Below are positions 1-7,551 of a stretch of 21,702 bases of DNA, piece by piece (positions within the stretch are counted from its first letter, which is position 1; each line of letters opens with the position of its first letter). The stretch is from NCBI GenBank assembly GCA_945787585.1, contig CALZIG010000142.1, positions 1-21,702 of the forward strand, read 5' to 3'. The notes below the pieces were generated by a model. The model saw nothing but the letters and a program-made list of their open reading frames with translations. It was not told the DNA's origin and ran no database searches. Origin of the DNA: an uncultured Gammaproteobacteria bacterium. Lineage in GTDB: Bacteria; Pseudomonadota; Gammaproteobacteria; SZUA-140. Made by a program: the position numbers and the translations under genes.

Positions 1-2
1 AT

Positions 3-143
3 GTTACGATCGATAGCCGTGACGGCAAATATAGCGCGATTACGTTTTCACTCTCGGTGCAGGGGCGTGTGCATCTGGCGCGAGTGATGCGGCATGTAAA
101 GACGTTGGAAATGGTGTCGCGGATTACGCGTGTTAAAGGTTAA
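3..143 (+). CDS. spoT: SpoT/RelA-family (p)ppGpp synthetase/hydrolase, C-terminal end only
   Basis: Only the last 46 residues and the TAA stop are in the window; the gene enters from the left edge. The visible peptide contains GRVHLARVMRHVKTLEMVSR and ends ITRVKG, which matches the last strand-helix-strand of the C-terminal ACT domain of SpoT (E. coli SpoT has a similar RVHLA..MRRIR..P.V.KV.R ending). The full protein would make and degrade the alarmone (p)ppGpp in the cytoplasm. Its position 19 bp upstream of ridA and then recG supports spoT over relA, since spoT-ridA-recG neighbourhoods recur in gammaproteobacteria. The catalytic domains cannot be seen, so whether it is bifunctional cannot be judged here. 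Confidence 0.85.
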   Translation, partial: VTIDSRDGKYSAITFSLSVQGRVHLARVMRHVKTLEMVSRITRVKG

Positions 144-162
144 TTTTTAGAGGAGGGCAAAG

Positions 163-555
163 ATGGCTCGCGAAGTGATCAGTACAGAGCAGGCACCCAG
201 TGCCATTGGCACCTATTCACAGGCGGTGAAAGTGGGGGACGTGGTCTATCTGTCGGGGCAGATTCCACTGGTGCCGGATACCATGGAAATGGTCGATGGG
301 GATACTGAAGCGCAGATCGTGCGTGTCTTTGATAACCTGCGGGCGGTGGCGCAGGCCACCGGGGGCGATATGGCCGACATCGTCAAACTCAATATCTTTC
401 TGACCGATCTTGGCTGCTTCGCGACCGTGAACGAAGTGATGGCGCGTTATTTTGAGGCGCCCTTTCCGGCGCGTGCTGCGGTGCAGGTGGCTGCCCTGCC
501 ACGCGGCGCCGAGGTAGAGATGGATGCGATAATGCATCTCGGCGCGCGCGCCTGA
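163..555 (+). CDS. ridA: RidA family reactive enamine/imine deaminase
   Basis: This 130-residue protein is of normal length for the RidA/YjgF/UK114 family, a cytosolic trimer that hydrolyses reactive 2-aminoacrylate and related enamines released by PLP enzymes such as threonine dehydratase. The family core is clear: the N-terminal P-S-A-I-G-x-Y-S-Q motif (residues 12-20), YLSGQIP (29-35), and the C-terminal signature starting at [20 protein letters not shown] (101-120). R104 in that signature aligns with the substrate-carboxylate-binding arginine (Arg105 of E. coli RidA). The start ATG follows a strong Shine-Dalgarno GAGGAGGG. It lies directly after spoT and before recG, probably in one transcript. 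Confidence 0.93.
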   Translation: MAREVISTEQAPSAIGTYSQAVKVGDVVYLSGQIPLVPDTMEMVDGDTEAQIVRVFDNLRAVAQATGGDMADIVKLNIFLTDLGCFATVNEVMARYFEAPFPARAAVQVAALPRGAEVEMDAIMHLGARA

Positions 556-568
556 TGCGGTTGGTCGT

Positions 569-585
569 GCGGTTAACTTAACCGC
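569..585. repeat. Short inverted repeat between ridA and recG
   Basis: GCGGTTA and TAACCGC form a perfect 7-bp stem around a 3-base loop (ACT) in the 59-bp ridA-recG gap. No T-run follows, so it is not a convincing intrinsic terminator. It could be an mRNA-processing or attenuating hairpin, or chance. Confidence 0.3.
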
Positions 586-614
586 GAGAGCACCACGGCA
601 GTGAGCAAGCGACT

Positions 615-2774
615 ATGAAAAACGCACCATCATCGACTGCCGCCAACGACCTCTCGGCCTCGGTGCGCTATCTCAAAGGGGTCGGCCCCCAAACCGCAGA
701 GAAACTCGCGCGACTGGGTATCCAGCAGGTGTGGGATCTCTTTTTTCACCTGCCGCTGCGTTATCAGGATCGTACCCAGATTGTCCCGATAGGCTCACTG
801 GCGCCGGGGGAAGAGGTGCTGGTGCAGGGTGAAGTGCAGGCTGCTGATATTCAGTTTGGTCGCCGCCGGATGTTATTGGCCCGCATCAGTGATGGCACCG
901 GTCTGCTCACACTCCGTTTCTTTCACTTCACAGCGCGCCAGCAGGCGGGGCTACAGCGCGGTACCTGGCTGCGCTGTTACGGTGAAGTGCGCTACGGGCA
1001 GGGGGCGCTGGAGCTGACGCACCCTGAGTATCATGAAATCGAACCGCACCAACCCCTGCCCACTGATGCACGGCTGACGCCGATCTATCCCACCACAGAA
1101 GGGGTGCGTCAGGCGACGATGCGCACGCTGACCGACCAGGCACTATTGCGTCTGCAACAGCCGTCCGCGCGGGCCGATTTTTCTGCTGAAGGTGTGCTCG
1201 ACGGTTTGCAGGAGCTGCTGCCAGACACGGTGCTGGCGCAGTTAAAAATGCCGCCGTTAGCAGAGGCGATCCACTATGTGCACCGCCCGCCGGTGGAAGC
1301 GTCACTCTCTGATCTGGCGGCAGGTCGTCACCCGGCGCAACAGCGGCTCGCCTTCGAAGAGTTGCTGGCGCAACAGTTGAGCATGCAGCAGCTGCGCGCA
1401 AAAAACCGCGCCCAGCGCGGCCCGCGCATTGCAGTGGCGGGCGCGTTGCGCCAGCGTCTGTTGTCACAACTGCCGTTTAAGTTGACCGGTGCGCAGCAGC
1501 GTGTGGTCGATGAGGTGATCCACGATATGCAGCAGGCCCATCCGATGCAGCGCCTGGTACAGGGCGATGTCGGCTGCGGCAAAACGGTGGTGGCGGTGCT
1601 GGCCGTCTTGCAGGCGGTGGAGGCGGGTTATCAGGCAGTGGTGATGGCACCCACTGAACTGCTGGCCGAGCAGCATCGGCAGAATTTTGCGCAGTGGCTT
1701 GCCCCGCTGGGGATTGAACTGGTGTGGCTTTCGGGCAAGTCGAAGGGGAAGGTGCGCACGGCCGCGCTGGAGAAGATCCGCAATGGCGAGGCGCAGGTAG
1801 TGGTGGGCACGCACGCGCTGTTTCAGCAGGAAGTCGTCTTTGCCAAACTCGGTTTTGTGGTGGTTGATGAGCAGCACCGTTTCGGGGTCCATCAACGCCT
1901 CGCGTTACGCGAAAAAGGGCGTCAGCAGGGCAGCGCTATTGAAGGGTCACTTTGGCCTCATCAGCTGATTATGACGGCCACCCCGATCCCGCGCACGCTG
2001 GCGATGACTGCCTATGCCGACCTCGATAGTTCAGTGATCGATGAGTTGCCGCCGGGGCGTAAACCGGTCGAGACGGTGGTGTTGCAGGATAGTCGCCGTG
2101 ATGAGGTGGTGCAGCGTGTCCATCAGGCGTGCCTCAGTGGATGTCAGGCCTACTGGGTCTGTACGCTGATCGAAGAGTCGGAGACATTGCAGTGCCAGGC
2201 CGCGGAAGAGGCGGCTGCGCAACTCACCGAGGCGTTGTCGGATCTGCGCATTGGATTGATCCACGGGCGTCTCAAGTCACCGGAAAAAGCGGCCATCATG
2301 GCGGCCTTCAAACAGGGCGAGATCGATCTGCTGGTGGCAACCACGGTGATTGAGGTGGGGGTGGATGTCCCTAATGCGAATCTGATGGTGATCGAGAACG
2401 CTGAACGCCTCGGGCTGGCGCAGCTGCACCAGTTACGCGGCCGGGTGGGGCGTGGCAGTGAAAAAAGTAACTGTGTTTTGATGTATCATGCCCCTCTGTC
2501 GGAACAGGGCAAGGCGCGTCTGGCGGCGATGCGCGAGACCAGTGATGGTTTCGAGATCGCACGACGCGATCTGGCACTGCGCGGTCCGGGGGAGATCCTG
2601 GGGACGCGTCAAACCGGCGAGTTACAGTTTCGCATTGCGGATATCGTGCGTGATCAGGCGATGATCCCCGAAGTTAATCGAACCGCCGGGTTGCTGATGC
2701 AGCAGCATCCGCAGCGGGTGGCCGCGATTATTCGTCGCTGGCTGGGTGATGCCGCGCGTTACGGCGATGTGTGA
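615..2774 (+). CDS. recG: ATP-dependent DNA helicase RecG
   Basis: This 719-residue superfamily 2 helicase reverses stalled replication forks and drives Holliday-junction branch migration (E. coli RecG is 693 residues, so this has a modest N-terminal extension). An N-terminal helix-hairpin-like segment (SVRYLKGVGPQTAEKLARLG, 16-35) precedes the OB-fold wedge domain (about 60-150). Helicase motifs follow in order: Walker A GDVGCGKT (317-324), the DEQH box (418-421), motif III TATPIPRT (454-461) and motif VI QLRGRVGR (606-613). The C-terminal RecG-specific segment includes DLALRGPGEILGTRQTG (652-668). The start ATG has only a weak upstream Shine-Dalgarno; no better in-frame start is apparent. 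It lies between ridA and ubiC on the same strand. Confidence 0.97.
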   Translation: MKNAPSSTAANDLSASVRYLKGVGPQTAEKLARLGIQQVWDLFFHLPLRYQDRTQIVPIGSLAPGEEVLVQGEVQAADIQFGRRRMLLARISDGTGLLTLRFFHFTARQQAGLQRGTWLRCYGEVRYGQGALELTHPEYHEIEPHQPLPTDARLTPIYPTTEGVRQATMRTLTDQALLRLQQPSARADFSAEGVLDGLQELLPDTVLAQLKMPPLAEAIHYVHRPPVEASLSDLAAGRHPAQQRLAFEELLAQQLSMQQLRAKNRAQRGPRIAVAGALRQRLLSQLPFKLTGAQQRVVDEVIHDMQQAHPMQRLVQGDVGCGKTVVAVLAVLQAVEAGYQAVVMAPTELLAEQHRQNFAQWLAPLGIELVWLSGKSKGKVRTAALEKIRNGEAQVVVGTHALFQQEVVFAKLGFVVVDEQHRFGVHQRLALREKGRQQGSAIEGSLWPHQLIMTATPIPRTLAMTAYADLDSSVIDELPPGRKPVETVVLQDSRRDEVVQRVHQACLSGCQAYWVCTLIEESETLQCQAAEEAAAQLTEALSDLRIGLIHGRLKSPEKAAIMAAFKQGEIDLLVATTVIEVGVDVPNANLMVIENAERLGLAQLHQLRGRVGRGSEKSNCVLMYHAPLSEQGKARLAAMRETSDGFEIARRDLALRGPGEILGTRQTGELQFRIADIVRDQAMIPEVNRTAGLLMQQHPQRVAAIIRRWLGDAARYGDV

Positions 2775-2847
2775 CACACGAGTTACGTTGAATTTGACTT
2801 AATTTAATTTTGACTGAATTTAATAGTGATAGCTGGAAAGATGAGCA

Positions 2848-3414
2848 TTGATAGTTAAGCGGGGTGGAATTTGGCAGGAGCCGGTGTGGCGTCCTGCGGA
2901 TAATGTGTTGCGCGCCACGCTGCCGAGCCATCTGTTGACGTGGCTCTTTGACAGCGCCTCGCTGACGCTGCGCTTGCAGCAGGCGAGCGATGGCGATTTC
3001 AGCGTGCGGCTGCTGTCGCAGGGATGGCAGCGGCCGCTGTTGAGCGAGCGTCGGGCGCTGGCGATGGGGCATCATGAATATGGTATGGTGCGCCAGGTGC
3101 AGCTGATTTGCTGCGGGCAGCCGTGGGTCTATGCGCGTAGCGTGATTCCGGCGCGTACCCTGCGCGGTGCCGGGCGGCAGTTGATGCGGCTGGGGAGTCG
3201 TCCGCTGGGGGCCTTTCTGTTTGCGCATCGCGGCGTGGTGCGCGAGCCGATGGAGATTGCCAGCGTGCGCCCGGGGGAGCTGATCTATGCTGACGCAACC
3301 GCCGATCTGGCATCGCCGCAGGCGAGCGTGTGGGGGCGGCGTTCGGTGTTTCGTTTTGCGCAGAAACCGTTGCTGGTGAGCGAGTTCTTTTTACCGTCTA
3401 TTCCGGCGCGATAG
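2848..3414 (+). CDS. ubiC: Chorismate pyruvate-lyase (TTG start)
   Basis: UbiC removes pyruvate from chorismate to give 4-hydroxybenzoate, the first committed step of ubiquinone synthesis; the next gene, ubiA, uses the product. The 188-residue protein keeps the family landmarks: MVRQVQL with R82 (matching catalytic Arg76 of E. coli), LGSRPLGAFLF (115-125), and the C-terminal VWGRRSVFRF plus KPLLVSEFFLP, where E179 matches Glu155. The frame opens with TTG, 7 nt after a GGAAAG Shine-Dalgarno. An ATG at 2841 in another frame hits a stop after five codons, overlapping this start. An in-frame GTG at 2884 is an alternative start. The 73-bp spacer after recG is AT-rich and holds two TTGACT hexamers (2794 and 2810), a possible but weak promoter. 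Confidence 0.88.
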   Translation: MIVKRGGIWQEPVWRPADNVLRATLPSHLLTWLFDSASLTLRLQQASDGDFSVRLLSQGWQRPLLSERRALAMGHHEYGMVRQVQLICCGQPWVYARSVIPARTLRGAGRQLMRLGSRPLGAFLFAHRGVVREPMEIASVRPGELIYADATADLASPQASVWGRRSVFRFAQKPLLVSEFFLPSIPAR

Positions 3415-3423
3415 GCCCTTGAG

Positions 3424-4287
3424 ATGATTGAGCGTTTGCAGCAGTACCTGACATTGATGCGTTTCGATAAGCCGATCGGTATCTTTCTGCTGCTGTGGCC
3501 GACGCTGTGGGCGTTGTGGATTGCGGCCGAAGGGGTGCCCGATACCCCGGTGCTGGTGGTGTTTGTCGCCGGGGTGGTGTTGATGCGTGCGGCAGGCTGT
3601 GTGATCAATGATTACGCCGATCGCGATATCGATTCACAGGTGCGCCGTACTCGAGAGCGTCCCATTACTTCAGGCAAGATATCGCCCAAGGCTGCGCTGA
3701 TACTATTTGCCGCGCTGTGCCTGATCGCCTTTGCGCTGGTGTTGACGATGAATTGGCTGACGATTATGCTGTCGTTTGTCGCTGCCTTTCTAGCGGCGAC
3801 TTATCCCTTTATGAAACGCTATACTTACCTGCCGCAGGTCTATCTGGGCGCGGCGTTTGGCTGGGCGGTGCCGATGGTGTTTGCGGCACAGACGGGTGCC
3901 GTGCCCAATGTCGCGTGGCTGCTGTTTATTGCGACGGTGTTATGGGCCACCGCCTATGACACGATGTACGCGATGGTGGATCGAGTCGATGACCTGCGGA
4001 TCGGGGTGAAGTCGACAGCAATTCTGTTTGGTGAGGCCGATCGTGCCATTATCGGGCTGCTACAGGCGCTCTTTTTTGTGGTGTTGCTGATCGTGGGTGA
4101 GCAGCTTGAAATGGGATTGTTTTATTATGGTGGATTAGGGGTGGCGGGACTGTCGGCGCTGTATCAGCAGTACCTGATACGAGATCGGAATATTCTGCGC
4201 TGTTTCCGTGCCTTTCTGAATAACAACACTTTCGGTGCAGTGATCTTTATTGGCATGGTGTTGCATTATGCGCTCCCCCTTGAATGA
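3424..4287 (+). CDS. ubiA: 4-hydroxybenzoate polyprenyltransferase
   Basis: UbiA is an integral inner-membrane prenyltransferase that attaches the polyprenyl tail to 4-hydroxybenzoate, the second step of ubiquinone synthesis. The 287-residue length matches E. coli UbiA (290). Both Mg2+-diphosphate-binding aspartate motifs are present: NDYADRDID (62-70) and [13 protein letters not shown] (178-190). The second reads DRVDD where E. coli, as I recall it, has DRDDD, so one aspartate is replaced by valine while the outer ones remain. Multiple hydrophobic helices are evident. The start lies 9 bp after the ubiC stop, so the pair is almost certainly co-transcribed and makes a contiguous two-step module. 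Confidence 0.96.
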   Translation: MIERLQQYLTLMRFDKPIGIFLLLWPTLWALWIAAEGVPDTPVLVVFVAGVVLMRAAGCVINDYADRDIDSQVRRTRERPITSGKISPKAALILFAALCLIAFALVLTMNWLTIMLSFVAAFLAATYPFMKRYTYLPQVYLGAAFGWAVPMVFAAQTGAVPNVAWLLFIATVLWATAYDTMYAMVDRVDDLRIGVKSTAILFGEADRAIIGLLQALFFVVLLIVGEQLEMGLFYYGGLGVAGLSALYQQYLIRDRNILRCFRAFLNNNTFGAVIFIGMVLHYALPLE

Positions 4288-4312
4288 TAGTGGTGAATAG
4301 TCGTAGTGAGTG

Positions 4313-4334
4313 AGCAGCGGTTGCTGCTTTATTG
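4313..4334 (+). terminator. Possible weak intrinsic terminator after ubiA
   Basis: AGCAGC and GCTGCT form a 6-bp GC-containing stem (4313-4318 with 4323-4328) around GGTT, followed by a short T-rich stretch (TTATT). It lies in the 74-bp gap between ubiA and the exchanger gene. The stem is short and the U-tract is broken, so this is a low-confidence call. If real, it separates the ubi genes from the lpt-rpoN cluster. Confidence 0.3.
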
Positions 4335-4361
4335 AATCAATTAAATAGAAACTAAGAATAT

Positions 4362-5333
4362 ATGTTGTTGTCATCTGTTGCTGTTGTTGCTGGATTTATA
4401 CTGTTGGTGTGGGGGGCGGACCGCTTTGTGCTGGGCGCCTCCGCCACCGCGCGAAACTTTGGTGTGTCGCCGCTGATTGTCGGGCTGACTATTGTTGGCT
4501 TTGGTACCTCCGCACCGGAGATGCTGGTGTCGGGCGTGGCCGCGTATAACGGTAACCCCGGTATTTCGATCGGTAATGCATTGGGCTCCAATATTACCAA
4601 CATTGCGCTGGTGCTTGGTATTACTGCGCTAGTGGTGCCGCTGACGGTACATTCTGTGATTATTAAACGAGAACTGCCGATTCTGCTGTTGGTGATGGTA
4701 TTGGCATTGCTGTTGATGGTGGATGGTGATCTTGGGCGTGGCGATGGGCTCTTTTTATTGTTCGGTATGTGTTTAATGATTTTCTGGGTGGTCAGGCTGG
4801 GGTTACGAGAGCGTAATACGGCAGACCTGATGTCGAGCGAATTTGATGCTGAGATGCCGCCAGAGATGACCACGCTGCGTGCGTCAGTATGGCTGGTGAT
4901 CGGCATGGTGGTGCTGTTTGCCAGCTCTCAAATGTTGGTGTGGGGTGCGGTCAATATCGCACGCGCCTTTGGCGTGAGTGATCTGATTATCGGCTTGACG
5001 ATTATCGCCATAGGTACCAGCCTGCCAGAACTGGCGGCATCGGTCATGAGTGCGCTTAAAAATGAGCATGAGATGGCATTGGGGAATATCATTGGCTCCA
5101 ATATGTTTAATATTCTTGGGGTGATGGCGCTGCCAGGGTTGATCTTTCCGTCGGCGCTGCCGGACGGGGTGTTAACGCGTGATTTTCCTATGATGCTCGG
5201 GCTCACCGTCGCGCTGCTGCTGATGGCCTATGGCTTTCGCGGACGAGACGGCAAGATTAATCGTTTTGAGGGTGGACTGTTGCTGGCAGCCTATAGTGGT
5301 TACATGTATTTGCTGTATCAGGCCTCTGTGTAA
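4362..5333 (+). CDS. yrbG: YrbG-type calcium/sodium antiporter (CaCA family)
   Basis: This 323-residue inner-membrane protein belongs to the Ca2+/cation antiporter superfamily; E. coli YrbG is 325 residues. It shows the diagnostic internal duplication. The first alpha repeat has GFGTSAPE (46-53) and GNALGSNITN (71-80); the second has AIGTSLPE (216-223) and GNIIGSNMFN (241-250). These glutamates and asparagines line the cation site in the family. An acidic, less hydrophobic loop (about 149-172) joins the halves. The start ATG has a weak Shine-Dalgarno. In E. coli yrbG begins the yrbG-kdsD-kdsC-lptC-lptA-lptB cluster; here it also leads into lptCAB but kdsD and kdsC are absent. The physiological substrate cannot be settled from sequence. 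Confidence 0.9.
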   Translation: MLLSSVAVVAGFILLVWGADRFVLGASATARNFGVSPLIVGLTIVGFGTSAPEMLVSGVAAYNGNPGISIGNALGSNITNIALVLGITALVVPLTVHSVIIKRELPILLLVMVLALLLMVDGDLGRGDGLFLLFGMCLMIFWVVRLGLRERNTADLMSSEFDAEMPPEMTTLRASVWLVIGMVVLFASSQMLVWGAVNIARAFGVSDLIIGLTIIAIGTSLPELAASVMSALKNEHEMALGNIIGSNMFNILGVMALPGLIFPSALPDGVLTRDFPMMLGLTVALLLMAYGFRGRDGKINRFEGGLLLAAYSGYMYLLYQASV

Positions 5334-5370
5334 AGGCTGGCACTGGAGAAAAGGTTTAGGAGGGACGGGC

Positions 5371-5568
5371 ATGAAATTCAAGGTGGCTAACGTGAAATGT
5401 GGCGGGTGCGCTACGACGATTCGTGATGGACTGATGTCGCTGCCGGGGGTTGTCGAAGTGGTTGTCGATGTCAGTCGTGGTGAGGTTGAAGTAAAAGGTG
5501 ATGCGCTGGAGCGAGATGTATTAGTTGCGAAACTGATCGCGCTGGGTTACCCGGTGTTGAGTAGCTAG
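5371..5568 (+). CDS. Small heavy-metal-associated (HMA) domain protein, CopZ/MerP-like
   Basis: A 65-residue protein made of a single HMA ferredoxin-like fold. The metal-binding CxxC is in VKCGGCATTI (C10 and C13), followed by the family's LPGV and a C-terminal ALGYPV, with beta-alpha-beta-beta-alpha-beta spacing. Such proteins are cytosolic carriers of Cu(I) or related soft metals to P-type ATPases or sensors. The usual Met two residues before the first Cys is Val here. There is no signal peptide, so it is not a periplasmic MerP. The ATG at 5371 follows a strong AGGAGGG; the same frame is open further upstream but those starts fall inside the exchanger gene. It lies where kdsD-kdsC lie in E. 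coli. The metal is inferred, not shown. Confidence 0.85.
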   Translation: MKFKVANVKCGGCATTIRDGLMSLPGVVEVVVDVSRGEVEVKGDALERDVLVAKLIALGYPVLSS

Positions 5569-5623
5569 TCTGAGCTATTAAATTATGTTGGAAGTGCTAT
5601 GCTGATTGAGCAGGACGAAATGA

Positions 5624-6202
5624 GTGAGGCTGCGCTTGAGTAAGGGATTGTGGGTCGCGCTATTGCTGGTGTTGGTGGCCGCGCTGAGCTGGTGGTTGCA
5701 GCGTAGCGTGGAGACTGAATCACAGTCAAGCATTGACCAGGTCAGGCATGATCCGGACTATTATATGGAAAACTTTGAGTCCACATCGCTGGATGAGATG
5801 GGTCGTCCCGCGTATCAGCTCGATGCGGAGAACATGCTGCATTTTCCGGATGATGACAGTGCGACGTTGGAAAAACCACATCTGATTGTGTTTCGTGGTG
5901 AAGAGGAGTTCTGGGATATTCGCGCCGAATCGGGGTTGGTTCTGAACAAAGGCGAATCAGTCATATTGCAGGGTGAGGTGATCATTTTGCGGGTGAGGCC
6001 GGGGCACGGGGAGGCGTTACAGGTTTATACCTCGGATTTAACTGTGCGACCGGACGAGAAATATGTGGAGACCGATGCTGAAGTGACGATCAAGGATGGT
6101 CAAGGCGTGACACGGGCAGTGGGCATGTGGGCCGATCTTAATCGGCGCCGAGTGGAGTTGTTATCAAATGTGCGGGGAACCTATGTACCTCAAAATAATT
6201 AA
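5624..6202 (+). CDS. lptC: LPS export ABC transporter periplasmic protein LptC (GTG start)
   Basis: LptC is a bitopic inner-membrane protein that takes lipopolysaccharide from the LptB2FG transporter and passes it to LptA. The 192-residue product (E. coli 191) has a basic N-terminus, one transmembrane helix (about residues 9-24, with WVALLLVLVAAL) and a periplasmic beta-jellyroll region of low conservation. GTG is preferred as start because AGGA lies 8 nt upstream; an ATG at 5620 in another frame terminates after seven codons and overlaps it. The 3' end overlaps lptA in a different frame, indicating translational coupling. The identification rests on topology, length and position directly before lptA and lptB as much as on sequence. 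Confidence 0.9.
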   Translation: MRLRLSKGLWVALLLVLVAALSWWLQRSVETESQSSIDQVRHDPDYYMENFESTSLDEMGRPAYQLDAENMLHFPDDDSATLEKPHLIVFRGEEEFWDIRAESGLVLNKGESVILQGEVIILRVRPGHGEALQVYTSDLTVRPDEKYVETDAEVTIKDGQGVTRAVGMWADLNRRRVELLSNVRGTYVPQNN

Positions 6203-6722
6203 GGGCGCGCTGACTGTGCTCGCACTTTCCCTGTCGGGTGCCGCGGTAGCCTTGACCTCTGACAGTGAAAAGCCGATTCAGATCGAGGCCGATAGTATGG
6301 CGATCGACGAAGGCAAGGGCGTCAGTATCTATCAAGGCCGCGTCAGTTATGTGCAGGGAACGGTCAAGATGACGGCCGATAAAGTGACCATTTATAGCAT
6401 CGATGGAGAGTTTTATCGTTTTGAGGCTGAAGGCAAGCGCGCCACTTACCGACAACTCCTTGATGATAATAAAGGTGAATTACAGGCGAAGGCGCAGCTC
6501 ATTGACTATCATGCGCAACAAGGGCATATCCTGTTGCAAGGGAATGCCCACGTCACACGTGGAGAGGATGAGTTTTCCGGTAGCCATATTGAATACGATG
6601 CCAATGCCGACGTGGTGAATGCACGTAAGGCCGCCAATGGTGGAGAGCGGGTGCAGGTGGTGATCCAGCCGCGTGAAAAAAAAGAGAAGAATGAATCGCA
6701 GGACAGCACGGGTGGGCAGTAG
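6183..6722 (+). CDS. lptA: LPS transport periplasmic protein LptA
   Basis: LptA polymerises into the periplasmic bridge that carries LPS to LptD/E. The product has a signal peptide (MYLKIIKGALTVLALSLSGA, then AVA at 21-23, with probable cleavage before LT) and then the OstA-type beta-jellyroll, beginning PIQIEADSMAIDEGKG and continuing with repeated strands such as GTVKMTADKVTIY and GNAHVTRGEDEFSG. The C-terminus is a short charged tail rich in Lys, Glu and Gln. Two starts are possible: ATG 6183, which gives a classical signal peptide, and in-frame ATG 6168, which adds MCGEP and has a better-spaced GGAG. I prefer 6183 on signal-peptide grounds. Both overlap the end of lptC. Confidence 0.92.
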   Translation: MYLKIIKGALTVLALSLSGAAVALTSDSEKPIQIEADSMAIDEGKGVSIYQGRVSYVQGTVKMTADKVTIYSIDGEFYRFEAEGKRATYRQLLDDNKGELQAKAQLIDYHAQQGHILLQGNAHVTRGEDEFSGSHIEYDANADVVNARKAANGGERVQVVIQPREKKEKNESQDSTGGQ

Positions 6723-6728
6723 TCTCTG

Positions 6729-7454
6729 ATGCATGCATTAATCGCTTCAAATCTTGCCAAACGCTATAAGGCGCGGGAAGTAGTCAAAGACGTCTCACTT
6801 GAGGTTAACAGTGGTGAAGTGGTGGGGCTGCTGGGGCCGAATGGCGCGGGTAAAACCACCTGCTTTTATATGATCGTTGGGCTGGTGGGGAGCGATAAAG
6901 GTAGTATTGTACTGGATGGCCAGGATATGGCGAGCTACCCGATGCACATTCGCGCGAGAATGGGCGTGGGCTATCTGCCGCAGGAGGCATCAATCTTCCG
7001 AAAATTGACAGTGGCGCAAAATATACTTGCAATACTGGAGACGCGTGACGATTTGAATCGTACGCAGCAGCAGGCGCAACTAGATGAATTAATGGGTGAA
7101 CTGCATATTTCCCATCTGCGCGACAATCTGGGGATGAGCCTTTCAGGCGGCGAACGTCGTCGCGTTGAAATCGCCCGCACACTGGCGACAAGTCCACGTT
7201 TTATCCTGCTGGATGAACCATTTGCCGGTGTTGATCCTATCTCTGTGATCGATATTCAGCGTATTATCCGTTTTCTGACCGATAAAGGGATTGGTGTGTT
7301 GATTACAGACCATAATGTGCGTGAGACGCTGGGAATATGTGAGCGTGCCTATATTATGAATGAAGGTGTGGTATTGGCGGCGGGCGCCCCTAATGACATT
7401 TTGGCAAATAAGCAGGTCCGCGAGGTTTATCTCGGTCAGGACTTTCGACTCTAA
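6729..7454 (+). CDS. lptB: LPS export ABC transporter ATP-binding protein LptB
   Basis: LptB is the cytoplasmic ATPase that powers LPS extraction by LptFG. The 241-residue protein (E. coli LptB also 241) has Walker A GPNGAGKT (36-43), Q-loop Q85 in YLPQEASIF, the ABC signature [13 protein letters not shown] (138-150), Walker [14 protein letters not shown] (158-170) with catalytic E163, and the switch H195 in TDHNVRET. The signature with three arginines and the FAGVDP extension are typical of LptB rather than other branched-chain-type ATPases. The start is 6 bp after the lptA stop with little Shine-Dalgarno, implying translational coupling. lptF and lptG are not in the window. Confidence 0.97.
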   Translation: MHALIASNLAKRYKAREVVKDVSLEVNSGEVVGLLGPNGAGKTTCFYMIVGLVGSDKGSIVLDGQDMASYPMHIRARMGVGYLPQEASIFRKLTVAQNILAILETRDDLNRTQQQAQLDELMGELHISHLRDNLGMSLSGGERRRVEIARTLATSPRFILLDEPFAGVDPISVIDIQRIIRFLTDKGIGVLITDHNVRETLGICERAYIMNEGVVLAAGAPNDILANKQVREVYLGQDFRL

Positions 7455-7470
7455 CTATTGAGATTAGGCG

Positions 7471-7499
7471 CTGATAAAAGGCGTCAATTACGCTAAAAT
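7471..7499 (+). promoter_or_regulatory. Possible sigma-70 promoter for rpoN
   Basis: CTGATA (7471-7476, 4 of 6 matches to TTGACA) and TAAAAT (7494-7499, 5 of 6 to TATAAT) are spaced by 17 bp in the 97-bp gap between lptB and rpoN. It would place a start site about 45 bp before the rpoN ATG. Consensus matching alone supports it. Confidence 0.35.
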
Positions 7500-7551
7500 A
7501 GTCTTCGAGAAGCTTAATAAAAAAGATGGCGCCGAATCAGGACGGCGATAT

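Noticed and set aside
928..1467. 179-codon minus-strand frame inside recG
   Set aside because: Ala/Arg/Pro-rich shadow of a GC-rich coding region; recG motifs on the plus strand are unambiguous.
5230..5370. Upstream extension of the HMA gene
   Set aside because: It would overlap the exchanger's last helix by about 100 bp; the strong AGGAGGG before ATG 5371 and the HMA domain length fix the start.
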